From assembly GCA_018823125.1 (NCBI GenBank), contig JAHJIW010000008.1, forward strand, positions 1 to 43,834: 43,834 nucleotides of DNA. The letters run 5' to 3'. Of this stretch, positions 42,405 to 43,834 are shown piece after piece (the stretch's first letter is position 1; each line of letters opens with the position of its first letter). The DNA is from Candidatus Margulisiibacteriota bacterium. Its GTDB lineage: Bacteria > Margulisbacteria > WOR-1 > JAHJIW01. The position numbers and the translations under genes were made by a program. The notes beneath the pieces were generated by a model. The model saw nothing but the letters and a program-made list of their open reading frames with translations, was not told the DNA's origin and ran no database searches.

Positions 42405-42722
42405 ATGGCTGTAATAAAAAGTGTTTTGAAGGAAGAGTTGAAAAATTCGCTTAGAATGAAAAAGGAATATGAGCTTGCCTTAAAGAAGTTGCCGAAAGGG
42501 GCGCTTGTATCTCGCATGGTAAAAGGGCACAAATATTATTATTTGGCCGCAAGGGAAGGGAAGAAGGTAAAATATAAATATTTAGGTAAGATAGCTGATG
42601 CGGAAAAGAATAAATACATGGAAGCAAAAATAATGAGAGCCAAATACAAGAATCTATTATCCAAAGTGAAAAAACAAATTCAATTTTTAAAGAGGTCGTT
42701 ACGTGGAAAAGAAGAAGTATAA
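42405..42722 (+). CDS. small basic helical protein, possible antitoxin
   Basis: From the ATG at 42405, with a GGGGGG ribosome site, the protein has 105 residues. It has a helical N-terminus (SVLKEELKNSLRMKKEYELALKKLP in part), a central beta motif KGHKYYYLAAREGKKVKYKYLGK and a basic coiled C-terminus. This layout resembles the DUF6788-like proteins often found beside nucleotidyltransferases, though I cannot confirm the family. It overlaps the next gene by 20 bases, and the operator upstream would be a natural target for it. Confidence 0.7.
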   Translation: MAVIKSVLKEELKNSLRMKKEYELALKKLPKGALVSRMVKGHKYYYLAAREGKKVKYKYLGKIADAEKNKYMEAKIMRAKYKNLLSKVKKQIQFLKRSLRGKEEV

Positions 42723-43386
42723 ACTATTTTTAGAGGTTCTCGGGCGTTTTTACGAAGCTGGATTATTGAAAAATATAATCCTGATAGGTAGTTGGTGTTT
42801 GTATTTCTATGAAAATTATTTTAAAGGATTAAACTTTACGCCGACGATAAGAACTAGAGATATTGATTTTTTGGTTCCGATTCCTCCAAAGCTTAGGCAA
42901 AGAGTGGATATTCCTGAATTACTTAAAGATTTGGGTTTTGTTTTAAGTTTTATTGGATCAAAGGGTTACATGAGGCTAGATCATCCGGAATTGATAGTTG
43001 AATTTCTTGTTCCTGAAAAGGGAAAGGGGACAGGTAAGCCATTTCCTTTACCCGAAATAGGCTTAAATGCTCAGCCATTAAGATATTTAGATTTTCTTGC
43101 CTCTAATGTAATAAAAATAAAAGTCGACAATATAGTGGCTAAGGTTCCTCATCCGGCGGCCTTTGCTCTTCATAAATTAATTATTCATCAAAGAAGAGCT
43201 AAACCAGAAAAAGCAAATAAAGATCTTGAGCAAGCGTTGATGATTTTGAGTTTTTTGATTAAAAATGATGAGCAGCCGGTTATCAGAAATACTTTTAATT
43301 CAATGCCGAAACAATGGCAGAAGAATGTGCTTGATAGCTTAAAAAAAGCGAAAGCAGAAGAAATTATTCAGATATTGGAAAAATAA
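42703..43386 (+). CDS. nucleotidyltransferase-fold protein, possible toxin
   Basis: This 227-residue protein starts at GTG (42703) inside the upstream gene. IGSWCLYFYENY near residue 28 and RTRDIDFLV near 48 match the GSx(10)DxD pattern of the nucleotidyltransferase superfamily (GSL/AbiEii-like). VPHPAAFALHKLIIHQRR near 146 is a common segment in such proteins. No kinase or other domain is present. The pairing with a small basic protein under an autoregulatory-looking operator suggests a type IV-like toxin-antitoxin or phage-defence module; that is inference from context. Confidence 0.75.
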   Translation: MEKKKYKLFLEVLGRFYEAGLLKNIILIGSWCLYFYENYFKGLNFTPTIRTRDIDFLVPIPPKLRQRVDIPELLKDLGFVLSFIGSKGYMRLDHPELIVEFLVPEKGKGTGKPFPLPEIGLNAQPLRYLDFLASNVIKIKVDNIVAKVPHPAAFALHKLIIHQRRAKPEKANKDLEQALMILSFLIKNDEQPVIRNTFNSMPKQWQKNVLDSLKKAKAEEIIQILEK

Positions 43387-43389
43387 AAG

Positions 43390-43461
43390 TAGCCCCACGG
43401 GGATTCGAACCCCGGTCGCAAGCTTGAAAAGCTTGTGTCCTAACCCCTAGACGATGGGGCC
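43390..43461 (-). tRNA. tRNA-Glu (anticodon TTC)
   Basis: A complete 72-base cloverleaf: acceptor GGCCCCA/TGGGGCT with a G-U first pair, D arm, anticodon loop CTTTTCA with TTC, T arm CGGGG/CCCCG and discriminator A. CCA is not encoded. Confidence 0.93.
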
Positions 43462-43496
43462 ACTAGAGATGAGGTATTTTACAATAAAAATTGGAT

Positions 43497-43507
43497 TTTT
43501 TCTACCC
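43497..43507. repeat. direct repeat flanking the GIY-YIG gene (copy 1)
   Basis: TTTTTCTACCC occurs here and at 43771-43781. The stop codon of the GIY-YIG gene lies inside this copy. The two copies bound a cassette of about 274 bases. Confidence 0.7.
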
Positions 43508-43753
43508 TGACTTTTTGTTTATTAAAGCAAGTATATATTGTGAATTTTTCATTCTTTTAAGATAACTTTCTCTTTTTATTGCATTGCTACGGGTAGAAAA
43601 TTCTTCATGATAAATAAGCTTTAAAGGTTTTCGGTTTTTGGTAGATTTTACGCTTCCTCTATTATGTGCAGAAAGCCTTTCTTGTAGGTCTGAAGTCTGA
43701 CCAATATATAATTTATTATCTTTTTTGCTTTTTAGAATATAAACGTAGTACAT
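43502..43753 (-). CDS. GIY-YIG nuclease superfamily protein (UPF0213-like)
   Basis: The 83-residue single-domain protein has YYVYILKSKKDNKLYIGQTSDLQERL (the GIY-YIG core is YVYI...YIG, with Arg26 in the DLQERL region), AHNRG, and EEFSTRSNAIKRESYLKR supplying the Glu of the active site. Such small proteins can be free-standing nucleases or homing-type elements. It lies between an intact and a truncated tRNA-Glu and is bracketed by an 11-bp direct repeat, so it may be a mobile insertion. Confidence 0.9.
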   Translation of the reverse strand: MYYVYILKSKKDNKLYIGQTSDLQERLSAHNRGSVKSTKNRKPLKLIYHEEFSTRSNAIKRESYLKRMKNSQYILALINKKSG

Positions 43754-43770
43754 GTAATAAAAAAGTGAAG

Positions 43771-43781
43771 TTTTTCTACCC
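43771..43781. repeat. direct repeat flanking the GIY-YIG gene (copy 2)
   Basis: TTTTTCTACCC, identical to 43497-43507. It abuts the truncated T-arm of the second tRNA-Glu. Confidence 0.7.
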
Positions 43782-43832
43782 CGGTCGCCCCGATTGAAAA
43801 TCGGGGTGTCCTAACCCCTAGACGATGGGGCC
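43779..43832 (-). pseudogene. truncated tRNA-Glu (anticodon TTC)
   Basis: The 5' acceptor strand, D arm, anticodon arm (CCCCGA stem, TTTTCAA loop, TTC) and first T-stem strand are present and match the intact copy at 43390-43461 in the D arm. After GGGG the T loop and the whole 3' end are missing and replaced by TAGAAAAACTTC. It cannot form a functional tRNA. Confidence 0.8.
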
Positions 43833-43834
43833 AC

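Overview
The window comes from an uncultivated-looking bacterium with moderate to low GC. It has compact gene spacing, many overlapping genes and several apparently leaderless promoters. The housekeeping genes (rplU-rpmA-obg, proBA, nadD, dut, dapB, smpB/tmRNA, pabBC, btuFCD, an Mrp/Mbh-type antiporter) are bacterial. Together with several long genes I cannot place in any family, they suggest a candidate-phylum lineage, possibly of the WOR-1/Margulisbacteria type. That placement is an impression from gene content, not a phylogenetic result.

Layout. (1) 1-2350: a large serine recombinase and a divergent XRE regulator lie between two perfect 124-bp inverted copies of the 3' end and terminator of the tmRNA gene (ssrA, minus strand); the left copy adjoins a decayed recombinase tail. 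(2) 2373-7379, minus strand: two or three small unknown proteins, smpB, a tandem pair of structured repeats that look like small RNAs, dapB, dut, an M16 peptidase and nadD. (3) 7501-13660: the classical rplU-rpmA-obg-proB-proA-nadD order, interrupted by a B12-type radical SAM gene and by an unknown plus-strand gene. (4) 13797-17335, plus strand: a DUF89 phosphatase and a vitamin B12-type ABC importer. (5) 17292-20302, minus: Nif3/YqfO, PabC, PabB. (6) 20374-20878: two intact tRNA-Val genes among scattered tRNA fragments. (7) 20944-29088: a PP2C phosphatase with a large unknown N-terminus, MscS, an alanine-dehydrogenase-like protein, lysine 2,3-aminomutase, a polysaccharide-deacetylase-like protein, an unknown gene and an MFS transporter. 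(8) 29068-34396, minus: a nine-gene Mrp/Mbh-type antiporter operon with two MrpD-like subunits. (9) 34507-35759, plus: ECF sigma factor, membrane anti-sigma-like protein and Spy/CpxP-like periplasmic protein. (10) 35815-39672, minus: double rhodanese and a MacB/Lol-type ABC exporter. (11) 39767-43834: an unknown protein paired with a formylglycine-enzyme-like protein, a probable two-gene toxin-antitoxin-like module under a palindromic operator, tRNA-Glu, a GIY-YIG gene and a truncated second tRNA-Glu.

How the genes work together. tmRNA and SmpB rescue stalled ribosomes. ProBA make proline; DapB and the PabBC pair serve lysine/cell-wall and folate synthesis. BtuFCD would supply the cobalamin that a B12-binding radical SAM enzyme needs. 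The Mrp/Mbh operon would exchange Na+ and H+ across the membrane. The sigma/anti-sigma/Spy trio is a self-contained envelope stress circuit. The best leads for something undescribed are the inverted-repeat recombinase element at tmRNA, the tandem structured RNAs at 3917-4168, the nested and broken tRNA cluster, the operator-controlled nucleotidyltransferase pair at 42339-43386, and the unknown genes at 20944, 27048 and 39767.
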